Below, one piece after another: positions 13,148 through 22,049 of a stretch of DNA of 34,575 bases. A program made the position numbers and the translations under genes. Source of the DNA: Syntrophomonadaceae bacterium. Its GTDB lineage: Bacteria; Bacillota; Dethiobacteria; DTU022; PWGO01. Location: assembly GCA_003554525.1 (NCBI GenBank), contig PWGO01000021.1:1-34575 (forward strand). Direction: 5' to 3'. Under the pieces are notes generated by a model. It made no database searches. It saw only the letters and a program-made list of their open reading frames with translations, and had not been told where the DNA came from. How positions within the stretch are numbered: the stretch's first letter is position 1; each line of letters begins with the position of its first letter.

Positions 13148-13762
13148 CTACTCTACTCCCATTAAATTAAATAAAGAATCTAAGGCGCCCTGGTTGGGTA
13201 ATATAAGAACGGTACCTTCAATATCTTCCTGCTCGGTTTGAATAGTGGTTTTCAAAAGAATCAGGTAATCATCTGTAGTCACCGTTTCCGCAATAATGGT
13301 GCCTACTATAGCCCCGGCCATATCTACAGCCAGCTTTGGCGGAGATGACTGAAAAGATCTGTCAGTCATAAAAGAAAGCGCACTTAAATAAGACCCGGCA
13401 ACAATATTGCCTACTTCGGTTAATAAGGAAAGTTCCATCTCTTCGGTAGTATTTTCCGGGGGCAGCAGTCTTTTTATCAGGTAACGCACTGAGCTTAGGG
13501 ACAGGACAAACAGCAAAATCAGATCTATGTCCGTATCTTCGTTAATCGATTCTATATAGACTCCCCCTACCGCGTCTTCCGGTGCACCAAGGTGTTCAGG
13601 AATTTCCTGAATAGGCTCCACTGCAACCTGGGGCACATCCATGGTGATTTTTTCCTCATTTAGCATGGCAGACAGGGAGGTTGCAGCACTCCCTACTCCA
13701 ATATTGGCCATTTCCCGGAGCATGTCCAGGCGATCTTCGGTTACCTTCGGCATTTCATCCAT
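13148..13762 (-). CDS. cheC: CheY-P phosphatase CheC
   Basis: 204 aa. It carries two copies of the E-x-x-N phosphatase signature: Glu17/Asn20 in LREMANIGVGSAATSLS and Glu116/Asn119 in LLTEVGNIVAGSYLSALS, so both active sites look intact. It dephosphorylates CheY-P and binds CheD, encoded next to it. ATG 13760-13762 is preceded by GAGTGAGGT. FliY (17280-18386) carries the same kind of sites, so the cell has at least two CheY-P phosphatases, as in B. subtilis. Confidence 0.95.
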   Translation of the reverse strand: MDEMPKVTEDRLDMLREMANIGVGSAATSLSAMLNEEKITMDVPQVAVEPIQEIPEHLGAPEDAVGGVYIESINEDTDIDLILLFVLSLSSVRYLIKRLLPPENTTEEMELSLLTEVGNIVAGSYLSALSFMTDRSFQSSPPKLAVDMAGAIVGTIIAETVTTDDYLILLKTTIQTEQEDIEGTVLILPNQGALDSLFNLMGVE

Positions 13763-13780
13763 AAGTTACCTCACTCCGTT

Positions 13781-14143
13781 TTAGCTGCCCACTTTCTGCA
13801 GCGCTTCTTCAATCCGATCCGGTTGAAAAGGTTTGACCACAAAGTCTTTAGCCCCGGCGTTTAAAGCATCAATAACCAGGGATTTTTGACCCATGGCGCT
13901 AACTACAACTATCTTGGCGTTGGGATCTTTTTTAATTATTTCTTTTATTGCTGTCAGTCCATCCACGTTGGGCATGGTAATATCCATGGTTACCAGAGCG
14001 GGTTTGTGTTCATCATACATGTCTATCGCCTGTTTTCCATCCTCGGCTTCTCCAATTACCTCGTAACCATTTTTTTCTAAGATGTTTTTTAAAGTCATTC
14101 GCATAAACGCAGTGTCATCAGTAATTAATACTGTCTTGCCCAA
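13781..14143 (-). CDS. cheY: chemotaxis response regulator CheY
   Basis: 120 aa single receiver domain. The acidic pair is Asp9-Asp10 (ITDDTAFMR), the phosphoacceptor Asp54 (VTMDITMPNVDG), followed by VVSAMGQ and the conserved Lys in VVKPFQP. It carries the CheA signal to the FliM/FliY switch. TTG 14143 is chosen because GGGAGGG (14150-14156) is 6 nt away; the TTG at 14149 touches that site. The gene starts inside the last 26 nt of cheA, which couples its translation to the kinase. Confidence 0.95.
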   Translation of the reverse strand: MGKTVLITDDTAFMRMTLKNILEKNGYEVIGEAEDGKQAIDMYDEHKPALVTMDITMPNVDGLTAIKEIIKKDPNAKIVVVSAMGQKSLVIDALNAGAKDFVVKPFQPDRIEEALQKVGS

Positions 14144-16709
14144 TTTCAACCCTCCCGTCTTCTAACAAACCTACTACATCAATAATCAACGAGACGCTAC
14201 CATCACCCAGCACTGTCGCACCAGCAATTCCTTTCAATTCTCTCAGATAACCTCCCAGGTTTTTGATTACTACTTCCTGCTGGCCTACCATTTCGTCCAC
14301 AATAAGCCCTACCACTTTTTCGCCGGAAGCTACCACTACCACCGGATACTCTTCCCAACCCTCTTTGGTTACTGGAAATTCAAGCATTTCATTTAAGAAG
14401 TGGATGGGTATAACTTCATCCCGGAGGTTGGCTACCCAGCCTTTCTGGATGGTTTTAATTTGTTCTGGCTCCATGTACACATTTTCTCTTATAGTTTCAA
14501 TGGGTATAGCATAGACGTGGTTGTCTGCTTTCACCATCAATGCTTTGATAATAGCCAGGGTAAGCGGTAGTCTCAGCACAAATCGGCTTCCTTCGCCTGT
14601 CTCACTGGATACTTCCACCGAACCCTGCATGGCTTCAATATTATTCTTAACCGCATCCATTCCTACACCCCTGCCTGAAACCTCGGAAACAGTCTCGGTA
14701 GTGCTAAAACCGTTATAGAATATAAGATTGTAGGTTTCTTCGGCTCTAAATTTTTCCGCTTCTTCCGGGGTAATAACTCCCTTTCTCACAGCAGATTCCT
14801 TTAACTTTTCCGGGTCCATACCTTTGCCGTCATCTTCTACCGTGATAACCACATGGCTACCCTCGTGGTGCGCCATAAGGTATATATTTCCTTTTCTGTT
14901 TTTGCCCTGCTTTTCTCTTTCTTCAGCATTTTCCAGACCGTGGTCAATGGCATTGCGGATAAGGTGTACCAGCGGGTCGGAAAGCTGATTGATAAGTGAG
15001 CGGTCCAGTTCCGTGTCTTCCCCGCTGATATGCAGCTGCACCTCTTTGCCTTTTTCTTTGCCAATATCCCTGACCATGCGGGGAAAACGGTCAAAAACCT
15101 GTTTTATGGGAACCATCCTGAGTTTCATGGAGGCGTTTTGTAAATCGGTTGCTATCCGGTCCAGCTGTTCCAGGCACCGGTCAAGTTCTTCCGACTGTCC
15201 CTTGCCCAGTTCAAGCACCTGCGTGCGGTTAATAACCATTTCTCCCACCAGGTTAATTAACTCATCCAGCTTTACCGTTTCTACCCGTACTGTTTTTTCC
15301 ACTACACCGGACTTAGAAGCGTCTTGGACCCCTTTATCTGCTGCGGCTTTATCCGCATTCCCCTTTTTACCGGCCGCTTCAGCCGCCTTCCCCTCTTTTT
15401 CCGCCGGTTTTTCCTGCACGCCAGCCCCGTCTTCTGTATCCGGGGGAGCCGGTTCGGAAGGAGGAGGAGCCGGCCCTGTTTTTTCTTTGATCTCCCAGGG
15501 GAATATATCTACTTTCTCTATTTCGGTAATATTTAATAGCGCATTGCGCACTTCTTCCTTGGCCATAGATTCGGAAACTACCGCTACCAAAAAACTTAGT
15601 TCAAAATTTTCCTCGTCCAGGTCACTCATGGAAGGATAAGTGGTTATTATCTCCCCGTTGTCTTCCAGTTCCCTTAGAACCATGTAAGCCCGAACCGATT
15701 TCATCATGACCCCTTCTTTAAGGGTTATCTGAAATAAATACCCCTCTCCGCCTTTATTCAAGGCAGAACGCAGGTTTTCTTTTTCCGTTTCATTTAAAGG
15801 TAATTCAAACGTAGAATCGCCCGGATCGCCTACCACCTCGGCAGAAGGAGCCGCTTCTTTTTCCGCCTGTTCTACTTCCTTCCTAGTTTCAGCCGGGGCA
15901 AATTCTTCCGTGTTCCAGGGCAAAAACTCTACTTTTTCTACTTCAGCAATATTCAACAAAGAATTTTTAACTGTTTCCTGGTCTGAGTAAAGCAGCACTA
16001 TTCCCACGATAAAACTACGATCAAAATTTTCCTGTTCCAGGTCGTTCATGGGAGGGGAGGTGGTTATAATATCACCGTTTTTTTCTAATACTTGCATTAC
16101 CATGTAAGCCCGCACCGATTTCATTAAAGAATCTTCTCTTAAAGTAATATTAACTATACAGCTGGTGCCTCCCATACGCAGGCCGTATTTCAGTTTCTGC
16201 TTTTCTTCTTCGTTTAAATCAAGATACTCCTGGCCGGAAGCGGTTTTATCTCCCGGAGGAGAAGGTGGTGCCACCGGTACACTTTCTTCTTTTTTTTCTT
16301 TAGTTTCCCCGGTTCCTTTATCTGCCGGGGTATCCCTGAAGTTTTTGATCCTTTCCAGCAGCTCGGAGGCGGATTTTTTATCTTCTTCCGAAGGATCATC
16401 CGGGCTTACCAGCAGCCTCTGCAGCAGATCCACTCCGTCAAAAAGCATGTCTACTTTTTCCGCAGAGGGAGACAGCTCGCCAGATTTTAATTCTTCCAGG
16501 AAATTTTCCAGGCTATGGGACACCTCGGTAATTTGATCGTAGCCCATGGTCCCCGCCATTCCCTTTAAACTGTGCATTACTCGAAACATTTCGGTAAGAT
16601 TGTTAGCGTCTTCCGGGTTTTTTTCCAGGTTTAAAAGGCAGCTGTTCAAGGTCTGTAAGTATTCTTGAGCTTCCGCCAGAAAAAGCTCTTTGTATTCTGA
16701 ACTATCCAC
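14118..16709 (-). CDS. cheA: chemotaxis histidine kinase CheA with two P2 domains
   Basis: 863 aa, long for the family (about 650-700). Domains: P1/HPt with phospho-acceptor His46 in VMHSLKGMAGTMG; a first P2-like domain at about 164-267; a second at about 304-407; a Pro/Ala/Lys-rich linker to 470; the P3 dimerisation helices (ETVKLDELINLVGEMVINR, 477-495); the P4 ATPase with N box HLIRNAIDHGLE (582-593), G1 VEDDGKGMD (624-632) and G2 GRGVGMDAVKNNI (679-691); and the P5 CheW-like domain to the end. The two P2 units share MKSVRAYMV at 196-204 and 336-344, an exact 140-residue offset, plus LLNI-E-EKV endings. P2 docks CheY and CheB for phosphotransfer, so this kinase may bind two response regulators at once. 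It overlaps cheY and follows cheW by 28 bp. Confidence 0.95.
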   Translation of the reverse strand: MDSSEYKELFLAEAQEYLQTLNSCLLNLEKNPEDANNLTEMFRVMHSLKGMAGTMGYDQITEVSHSLENFLEELKSGELSPSAEKVDMLFDGVDLLQRLLVSPDDPSEEDKKSASELLERIKNFRDTPADKGTGETKEKKEESVPVAPPSPPGDKTASGQEYLDLNEEEKQKLKYGLRMGGTSCIVNITLREDSLMKSVRAYMVMQVLEKNGDIITTSPPMNDLEQENFDRSFIVGIVLLYSDQETVKNSLLNIAEVEKVEFLPWNTEEFAPAETRKEVEQAEKEAAPSAEVVGDPGDSTFELPLNETEKENLRSALNKGGEGYLFQITLKEGVMMKSVRAYMVLRELEDNGEIITTYPSMSDLDEENFELSFLVAVVSESMAKEEVRNALLNITEIEKVDIFPWEIKEKTGPAPPPSEPAPPDTEDGAGVQEKPAEKEGKAAEAAGKKGNADKAAADKGVQDASKSGVVEKTVRVETVKLDELINLVGEMVINRTQVLELGKGQSEELDRCLEQLDRIATDLQNASMKLRMVPIKQVFDRFPRMVRDIGKEKGKEVQLHISGEDTELDRSLINQLSDPLVHLIRNAIDHGLENAEEREKQGKNRKGNIYLMAHHEGSHVVITVEDDGKGMDPEKLKESAVRKGVITPEEAEKFRAEETYNLIFYNGFSTTETVSEVSGRGVGMDAVKNNIEAMQGSVEVSSETGEGSRFVLRLPLTLAIIKALMVKADNHVYAIPIETIRENVYMEPEQIKTIQKGWVANLRDEVIPIHFLNEMLEFPVTKEGWEEYPVVVVASGEKVVGLIVDEMVGQQEVVIKNLGGYLRELKGIAGATVLGDGSVSLIIDVVGLLEDGRVEIGQDSINY

Positions 16710-16737
16710 CGGACTTGCTCCCTCCTTTCTAATAGCC

Positions 16738-17256
16738 CTAGCTGGTACCCGCCTCGTCCTCGCTCAGGGTTAATTCCTCCAGAGCTATTTGCTCTTCCGA
16801 AGTAAGTATTTTTTCTAATTCCAGGATAATAATAAGCCGGTCTTCTTTTTTGCCCACCGCCCTTATCAGGTCGGTTCTTGCTCCCGCAACGCTTCCCGGG
16901 GCCTCGTGTATGGAATCTTCCGGCAACCGTATAACCTCTGTTACGGAATCTACTATCAGTCCTACCTCGTTACCGCTTACTTCAACTATAATAATCCTGG
17001 ATTCATCATCCCTTTTGACTTCAGTAATCCCAAATCTTTTCCGAAGATCGATAACAGGTATTACTTCTCCCCGGAGGTTAATTACTCCTTCTACAAAATC
17101 AAGGGACTTGGGAAGCGGAGTAATTTTGCTTAGTTTCAATACCTCTCTTACCTGCTGGATATCTACTGCAAATTCTTCATTTTCCAGTATAAAAGCCACC
17201 AGCTGTACCTCTTCTACTACTTCTTTTTCCTCGTCCTTCTTCTCAGACCTGGCCAT
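16738..17256 (-). CDS. cheW: chemotaxis coupling protein CheW
   Basis: 172 aa SH3-like CheW fold. Typical segments are QLVAFILENEEFAVDIQQVR, ITPLPKSLDFVEGVINLRG, EVIPVIDLRKRFG and GLIVDSVTEVIRLP. It links chemoreceptors to CheA in the membrane arrays. It has a short acidic start and a roughly 20-residue acidic tail beyond the domain. GGAGGTGA lies upstream of its ATG. It sits between fliY and cheA. Confidence 0.95.
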   Translation of the reverse strand: MARSEKKDEEKEVVEEVQLVAFILENEEFAVDIQQVREVLKLSKITPLPKSLDFVEGVINLRGEVIPVIDLRKRFGITEVKRDDESRIIIVEVSGNEVGLIVDSVTEVIRLPEDSIHEAPGSVAGARTDLIRAVGKKEDRLIIILELEKILTSEEQIALEELTLSEDEAGTS

Positions 17257-17279
17257 GCACCCATCACCTCCCGTATTCT

Positions 17280-18386
17280 TTAACTCAAATTCCTTGAAGC
17301 ACTTGAAGCACTTCTTTTTACCTTAATATCTAGACTGGTAACCCTTACCCCCAGCTGACCGTTTACTACCACTACTTCTCCCCGGCCCACCATCATATCG
17401 TTAACGTATATCTCTACAGGCTCCCCGCTGTGCTTTTCCAGCTCTATAACACCTTCTTCACCAAGGGTAAAGAGTTTGCCCAGAGGAACCCGGGTTCTTC
17501 CCAATATAACCTCAACTTCCACGGGCACATCCTTGACCATTTCCAGCTGCCTGATTCTTTCTTCCAACGGAGTGTCCGGGTCTAATGGCTGTCTTTCCCG
17601 GGAATACAACACCTTTTTTTCTTCCTGACCTTTTTCCTGGCCTTTGCCTTCTTCTGAAGGAGGCTCTTTTTTTTCGCCTTTCTCCGTTTCTTCTATTAGA
17701 CTTTCAATCTCATCCTGGCTGAGCACGTTGTTTTTCTCACTGCTGCTTTCTTTTCCGCTTTCCGTTTCCGGGGCAGCTGCGGGTGCAGTTTTTTCTTCCT
17801 GCGGCAACAAGAACTTTACCATTTCCCTGGCGAAAGGTAATGGTATAACCTGCAAAAGAGTGCTGTCCAGCATGTCTTCTACTTCAATACGGAAAGATAC
17901 CTGGACCAGCTCTTCATCTCCTTCCAGGGTAACCACGCTGGTTTCCTCTTCCCCCAGGTTCTTTTTTTCTATATGGGGGGGGCTAATCTCAATGCTGCGG
18001 TTAAACATCTCCGACATGGAAGTAGCGGCATAGCCCATCATCTGGTTCATGGCTTCACCTACCGCACTTACCTCCACTTCTCCCAGCTCCTGGGACATGC
18101 TTTCCATATCCATCCCCATCATCAGCGAAGCTATAACCAGGGCATCTTTCTCTTTTATTACCAGCACGTTTTCCCCTTCCAGCCCGGAAAGGTACCGTAT
18201 CTGCAGCACCAGGCAGGGAATAGGGTAATTGCTTTTTATGTCACTGGCGGTAACCAGCTCCAGCTCCGGCGTGGTAATGCGGACGTTTTTACCCAGAATG
18301 TTCGACAACGCCGTGGCTGCAGAGCCCAGGGAAATATTCCCCACTTCCGAGAGCGTATCCCTTTCTATGTTACTCAATTCCGCCAT
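17280..18386 (-). CDS. fliY: flagellar switch phosphatase FliY
   Basis: 368 aa. The N-terminal CheC-like domain has two E-x-x-N sites, in LSEVGNISLGSAATALS (Glu14/Asn17) and GEAMNQMMGYAATSMS, so it should dephosphorylate CheY-P at the switch. A charged linker (about 205-275) leads to a C-terminal FliN/SpoA domain (VPVEVEVILGRTRVPLGKL to GQLGVRVTSLD). It has a basic tail. ATG with GGGAGG upstream. It follows a separate FliN gene; many Gram-positives have only FliY. Confidence 0.95.
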   Translation of the reverse strand: MAELSNIERDTLSEVGNISLGSAATALSNILGKNVRITTPELELVTASDIKSNYPIPCLVLQIRYLSGLEGENVLVIKEKDALVIASLMMGMDMESMSQELGEVEVSAVGEAMNQMMGYAATSMSEMFNRSIEISPPHIEKKNLGEEETSVVTLEGDEELVQVSFRIEVEDMLDSTLLQVIPLPFAREMVKFLLPQEEKTAPAAAPETESGKESSSEKNNVLSQDEIESLIEETEKGEKKEPPSEEGKGQEKGQEEKKVLYSRERQPLDPDTPLEERIRQLEMVKDVPVEVEVILGRTRVPLGKLFTLGEEGVIELEKHSGEPVEIYVNDMMVGRGEVVVVNGQLGVRVTSLDIKVKRSASSASRNLS

Positions 18387-18407
18387 ACAGGCAGCCTCCC
18401 TTGCAGT

Positions 18408-18758
18408 CTATCCAAGTTTCTTCACTCTTTCTTCCGGTTTGATTATGGAAGTAACTTTAATACCAAAATGATCCCCAATAGTCACTACCTCGCCTCGTGC
18501 CACCAGTTTACCGTTCACCAGCACGTCCACCGGCTCGTTTATAATGCGGTTAAATTCAATGACTTTCCCCGTGGTAAGGGAAAGAAGGTCCTGGACAGTC
18601 ATCCTGGTTTCCCCTACCCTGACCGAGATCTCCAGGGGAAAATCCAGTATCATCTCCAGCTTACGGTCCACCGCTTTATCGTCAGTAGACTGCCCGTCCT
18701 GCTCCAGCAGCTCGTTTATCTCTTCGGAAGATAAAAGGTTGTTTTCTTCAGAGGTCAT
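18408..18758 (-). CDS. fliN: flagellar switch protein FliN
   Basis: 116 aa from ATG 18756-18758, which overlaps the fliM stop as ATGA and has AAGGAGG about 11 nt upstream; an in-frame start 30 nt further out lies before that site. The N-terminal LLSSEEINELLEQ motif resembles the start of FliM/FliN proteins, and the C-terminal SpoA domain is complete (DFPLEISVRVGETRMTVQDL to GDHFGIKVTSI). It forms the base of the C-ring, with FliM and FliY encoded on either side. A third SpoA-domain protein is encoded at 31432-31983. Confidence 0.92.
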   Translation of the reverse strand: MTSEENNLLSSEEINELLEQDGQSTDDKAVDRKLEMILDFPLEISVRVGETRMTVQDLLSLTTGKVIEFNRIINEPVDVLVNGKLVARGEVVTIGDHFGIKVTSIIKPEERVKKLG

Positions 18759-19744
18759 TCTTTTTCTTCCTCCCTTCCTCCCATCCACGCGGTTATTTTC
18801 AAGGCCAGCTTTTTCCCTATCAACCCCGGCTGCCCTTTAAACAGGGGAAGGTTCTGGACGTACACTTCCAGGGGTTCACCTTCTTTCCGGTCCAGCTGCA
18901 GCACGTCTCCTTCTTGAAGGTGCAGGAAATCTTCCAGGGTTATCACCGTCGACCCCAAGAGCGCCTTTGTTTCCACCCTGGAATCTTGTAAAAACTTTTT
19001 TAGCTCATCTTTTTTTAGTTTGTAAGTAGCCTGCTGGTACTGGTTAAACCACTGCTGTGCCGTCAGGCTGGATAATACCCGGTCCAGGGTTATATAGGGG
19101 AAACACAGGTTGATCATGGCCTTGGTGTCCTGGATCTGCGCGGTCATGGTTACCAGGGCCACTGTTTCACTGGTAGCTATAACCTGGTTAAACTGGGGAT
19201 TTGTGTCCATGCTTTCTATCTGAGGATCAAGGTCGGCAATCCCTTTCCACACATAACTCAAGTTGTCCAGCATCTTTTCGTTAATTTGCCTCATTACCGA
19301 CATTTCAATCTCCGTCAGCTCCCTGGGATCGGGCATGGTTTTCCCGTCCCCGCCAAATACCAGGTCTATAAAGGCAAAAACAAAAGAAGGATTGGTCTCT
19401 GCCATGGCAACTCCCAGGTCGTTGGACATGTTGAATATGGTCATTAAAGTAGGAACGGGAAGAGAATTTATAAATTCTTCGTAGGTAACCTGGCTGACCG
19501 ATTCCACTTCAAGCTGCACCGGCACCCTCAAATAAGCTGTTAAATAGTTGCCCATTATACGGGCGTAATTTTCGTGGATTATCTGCAAGGTGCGAAGCTG
19601 CTCTTTGGAAAACTTGGTAGGACGCCGGAAATCATACAGCTGAAACTCTTCGCCGCCTTCTTCTGCTTCTTCTTCAATTTCTCCTGTAGATACTGCGGAA
19701 ATCAGGGAATCGATCTCTTTTTGGGAAAGAACATCTTTACTCAT
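18755..19744 (-). CDS. fliM: flagellar motor switch protein FliM
   Basis: 329 aa. The N terminus has VLSQKEIDSLISAVSTGE, the short CheY-P-binding helix region. The middle domain follows (YDFRRPTKFSKEQLRTLQII, then LVFGGDGK), and the C-terminal SpoA domain ends the protein (TVITLEDFLHLQEGDVLQLD). It connects CheY-P to the rotor through FliG. AAAGGAGGGG precedes its ATG. It starts the fliM-fliN-fliY switch block. Confidence 0.95.
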   Translation of the reverse strand: MSKDVLSQKEIDSLISAVSTGEIEEEAEEGGEEFQLYDFRRPTKFSKEQLRTLQIIHENYARIMGNYLTAYLRVPVQLEVESVSQVTYEEFINSLPVPTLMTIFNMSNDLGVAMAETNPSFVFAFIDLVFGGDGKTMPDPRELTEIEMSVMRQINEKMLDNLSYVWKGIADLDPQIESMDTNPQFNQVIATSETVALVTMTAQIQDTKAMINLCFPYITLDRVLSSLTAQQWFNQYQQATYKLKKDELKKFLQDSRVETKALLGSTVITLEDFLHLQEGDVLQLDRKEGEPLEVYVQNLPLFKGQPGLIGKKLALKITAWMGGREEEKE

Positions 19745-19810
19745 CTTCTTCCCCTCCTTTACTCAAAGCTGCCTGGTAAATACTCAAACCCAGTAAACCC
19801 GGGCGTTACG

Positions 19811-20587
19811 CTACCTTTTCGCCTGGAGAGCCAACACCCACAACTCATTTGCCGTGCTTACAGAGCGCGCACTGGATTCCAGGGCCCTTTGCATCTTTAT
19901 CAGCTCGGCCATCTCCCGGGAAATGTCCACGTTGGAAGATTCCAGGAAGTACTGCTGTAGGGTACCCCTGCCCTCTTCGCCGGGGGACCCGGCCCGCGGC
20001 TCTCCCGAAGTTTCCGATTCCAGGTAAAGGCCGTTCTCTACTTTTTCCAGGCCATCCGGATTGTTAAAGGTATAGGTTTCTATTTGCCCCAGCTCCGTGC
20101 GCTCCCCATCTTCATCTTCCGTATAAACTTCGCCTTCCTGGCTTATAGAAACACTGTCTAACGGTATTTCCTCCAGGGTAAAATCTGTATCCAAGAGTTC
20201 GCCGGAAGCAATGGTTAAATTTCCATCTGCATCTTTATAAAAACTGCCCTGCCGGATATAAGCTTCACCCCCGTCCGGCCCGATTACTCTAAAAAAACCG
20301 TCTCCTTCAATGGCCACGTCCAGGGGGCGACCCGTCTGCTCCAGTGTTCCTTGTTCAAAAGAGGTAATTACCGAGGAAACCCGGGAGCCTTTCCCCCCCT
20401 GCACTTCCCCTTCAGGGTTTACCGGAATTCTTCTTTCTGCCAGTTCCCGGTAAACCAGGTCGCTGAAGGAGGCGCGGGAGCTGTTAAACCCGGTTGTATT
20501 TACATTAGCCACGTTGTCGGCTACCTGGTCTACGCCACCCTGGAACGCTTTTATTCCCGTAAAACTGTTGGATATAGCACGGTACAT
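19811..20587 (-). CDS. flhP: flagellar rod protein, FlgG/FlhP-like
   Basis: 258 aa. The N-terminal rod motif is present (FQGGVDQVADNVANVNTTGF), as are the middle VAIEGDGFFRV and the C-terminal coiled segment (LESSNVDISREMAELIKMQR, then ALESSARSVSTANE). This is the FlgF/FlgG architecture. Genes of this type encoded in pairs away from flgE correspond to FlhO and FlhP of B. subtilis, the distal rod. The second position suggests FlhP, but FlgG is an equally valid name. Confidence 0.85.
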   Translation of the reverse strand: MYRAISNSFTGIKAFQGGVDQVADNVANVNTTGFNSSRASFSDLVYRELAERRIPVNPEGEVQGGKGSRVSSVITSFEQGTLEQTGRPLDVAIEGDGFFRVIGPDGGEAYIRQGSFYKDADGNLTIASGELLDTDFTLEEIPLDSVSISQEGEVYTEDEDGERTELGQIETYTFNNPDGLEKVENGLYLESETSGEPRAGSPGEEGRGTLQQYFLESSNVDISREMAELIKMQRALESSARSVSTANELWVLALQAKR

Positions 20588-20635
20588 GCTCTCACCCCTT
20601 ATGGTTTAAATATCACGCCGGCAAACAGCAGGCGC

Positions 20636-21409
20636 TTACCGCAATGCGCCCAGTTCGTTGGCGGCGGTCTCCAGTATAGCATCCTGGGTAATCATTACCC
20701 GCTGTGCTGTCTCAAAACCGTTCCTTGCTTCCAGCATGTCTACCATCTCCCGGGCAAGATCTACGTTGGAATTTTCAATAAATCCCTGCCATACCCGGGT
20801 TGCTTCCACCGGTTCTTCCAGCGGAGCTTCTTCCGCCTCATACAGGTTGTCTCCTTCCTTGACCAGCTCCGCCTCTTCATCAAAAGCTACCACCTGTAGC
20901 TGGTCTACCTGTTCTCCACCCACGTATATGGAACCATCCTGTTCCACTACCGTCTCCTGTCCTTCAGTTTCATCCAGCGACAGGTTGATGGGGCCGTCTT
21001 CGCCCTGTACCATATTTCCTTCTGTGTCCACCAGGAAGCCTTCTTCGTCAAGGAAAAACCTCCCGTTCCTGGTATATCTTATTTCGTCATCTACTTCTAC
21101 TTCAAAAAAACCTCCGCCTGTCAGGGCAAAATCCAGCTCTCTGCCGGTTTCTTCCAGTTCGCCCTGGGTCATGTGGGTGTATTCTTCGTCAATAGCAACA
21201 TTATAAGCCATACTGCCCACCGGTGTTAACCCACCTGGCCTGCCGCCGCCCGAACCTGTCCGGGCAACAAGCCATTCCGCAAAACTGGTCTGCACGGTTT
21301 GGTCTTTATTGTATCCAGGAGTATGCTGATTGGAGAGGTTGTTGCCAGTAGTTTCCAGCTTCATCTGCTGCGCCAGCATGGCGCCTTCCGCCATATAAAG
21401 TCCTCTCAC
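20636..21409 (-). CDS. flhO: flagellar rod protein, FlgF/FlhO-like
   Basis: 257 aa, the same family as the next gene and transcribed just before it. It has the motif MKLETTGNNLSNQHTPGYNK near residues 17-36, FALTGGGFFEVEV in the middle, and the C-terminal FIENSNVDLAREMVDMLEAR. It is markedly acidic. GTG 21407-21409 is the start, with AGGAGGG 7 nt upstream; the in-frame ATG five codons later is less well placed. It builds the rod between the basal body and the hook. Confidence 0.85.
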   Translation of the reverse strand: MRGLYMAEGAMLAQQMKLETTGNNLSNQHTPGYNKDQTVQTSFAEWLVARTGSGGGRPGGLTPVGSMAYNVAIDEEYTHMTQGELEETGRELDFALTGGGFFEVEVDDEIRYTRNGRFFLDEEGFLVDTEGNMVQGEDGPINLSLDETEGQETVVEQDGSIYVGGEQVDQLQVVAFDEEAELVKEGDNLYEAEEAPLEEPVEATRVWQGFIENSNVDLAREMVDMLEARNGFETAQRVMITQDAILETAANELGALR

Positions 21410-21460
21410 GCCTTAACCCTCCTTTTATAAATTTGACTCTTTTAAACTTCAACCCGACCT

Positions 21461-21943
21461 CTACTTGTTCCTTAAAGATAAAATAAGCTCTACTTCTCCC
21501 TGGCCCATTCCGGTTTCTTTAACTATATCTTCTATTTCTTTTCCTTCTTGCCACAAATCAAGCACCCGTTCCTGTTTGCCCCCTCCAGATGAATTCGTTC
21601 TTTCTTTTCTTTTGTTGCCAAAACCCAATAATTCTTCCCGGCCTTCGGGAGCTGCCGGGAAACTTTCCCGGTTTCCCGCCCCTTCTTCCCGGTTAACCGG
21701 CTTCCCTTCACCTTTATCCTCCAGGGCCTTCTCTTCTACCAGGTTGAGGCGAGTTTCTATTTCTTCCACCTTGCTCTTCAAGTTATGTAATCTTCCTTCT
21801 ATTCCTTCCGCAAGCATCTCTTTCTTAAACGAGCTGTTAATTAAACTTGCTTCACCGGCTTGCCTGTTCCAGTGGAATGCCAGCCCTATTCCCGCTGCAA
21901 TTCCCAAAAGCATTCCCACCACTAATCCCAGAATTAACTCCAA
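21461..21943 (-). CDS. SwrB-like membrane-anchored flagellar protein (DUF6115-like)
   Basis: 160 aa. A single N-terminal membrane helix (ELILGLVVGMLLGIAAGIGL) is followed by a coiled coil (about 40-75), a disordered charged region, and a C-terminal module VLDLWQEGKEIEDIVKETGM ending GEVELILSLR. That last module is the mark of DUF6115 and SwrB-type proteins. Being directly downstream of the flagellar sigma factor matches swrB in B. subtilis, where the product promotes export-apparatus activation. Function by analogy only. TTG start with GGAGG about 12 nt upstream. The repeat copy C separates it from the sigma gene. Confidence 0.7.
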   Translation of the reverse strand: MELILGLVVGMLLGIAAGIGLAFHWNRQAGEASLINSSFKKEMLAEGIEGRLHNLKSKVEEIETRLNLVEEKALEDKGEGKPVNREEGAGNRESFPAAPEGREELLGFGNKRKERTNSSGGGKQERVLDLWQEGKEIEDIVKETGMGQGEVELILSLRNK

Positions 21944-22049
21944 TGAGGTTATACCTCCAAGACCGTTTTATAAACTACACGCTCTTGCATCTGTTAACTT
22001 AATATTTTCTACACCGCACCCTGATTTTCCTGTCGCAAAATTTTTTGCA

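Noticed and set aside
14989-15639. Long plus-strand open frames opposite cheA and other flagellar genes
   Set aside because: They are serine/phenylalanine-rich shadows of Glu/Lys-rich minus-strand genes, without ribosome binding sites or family motifs.
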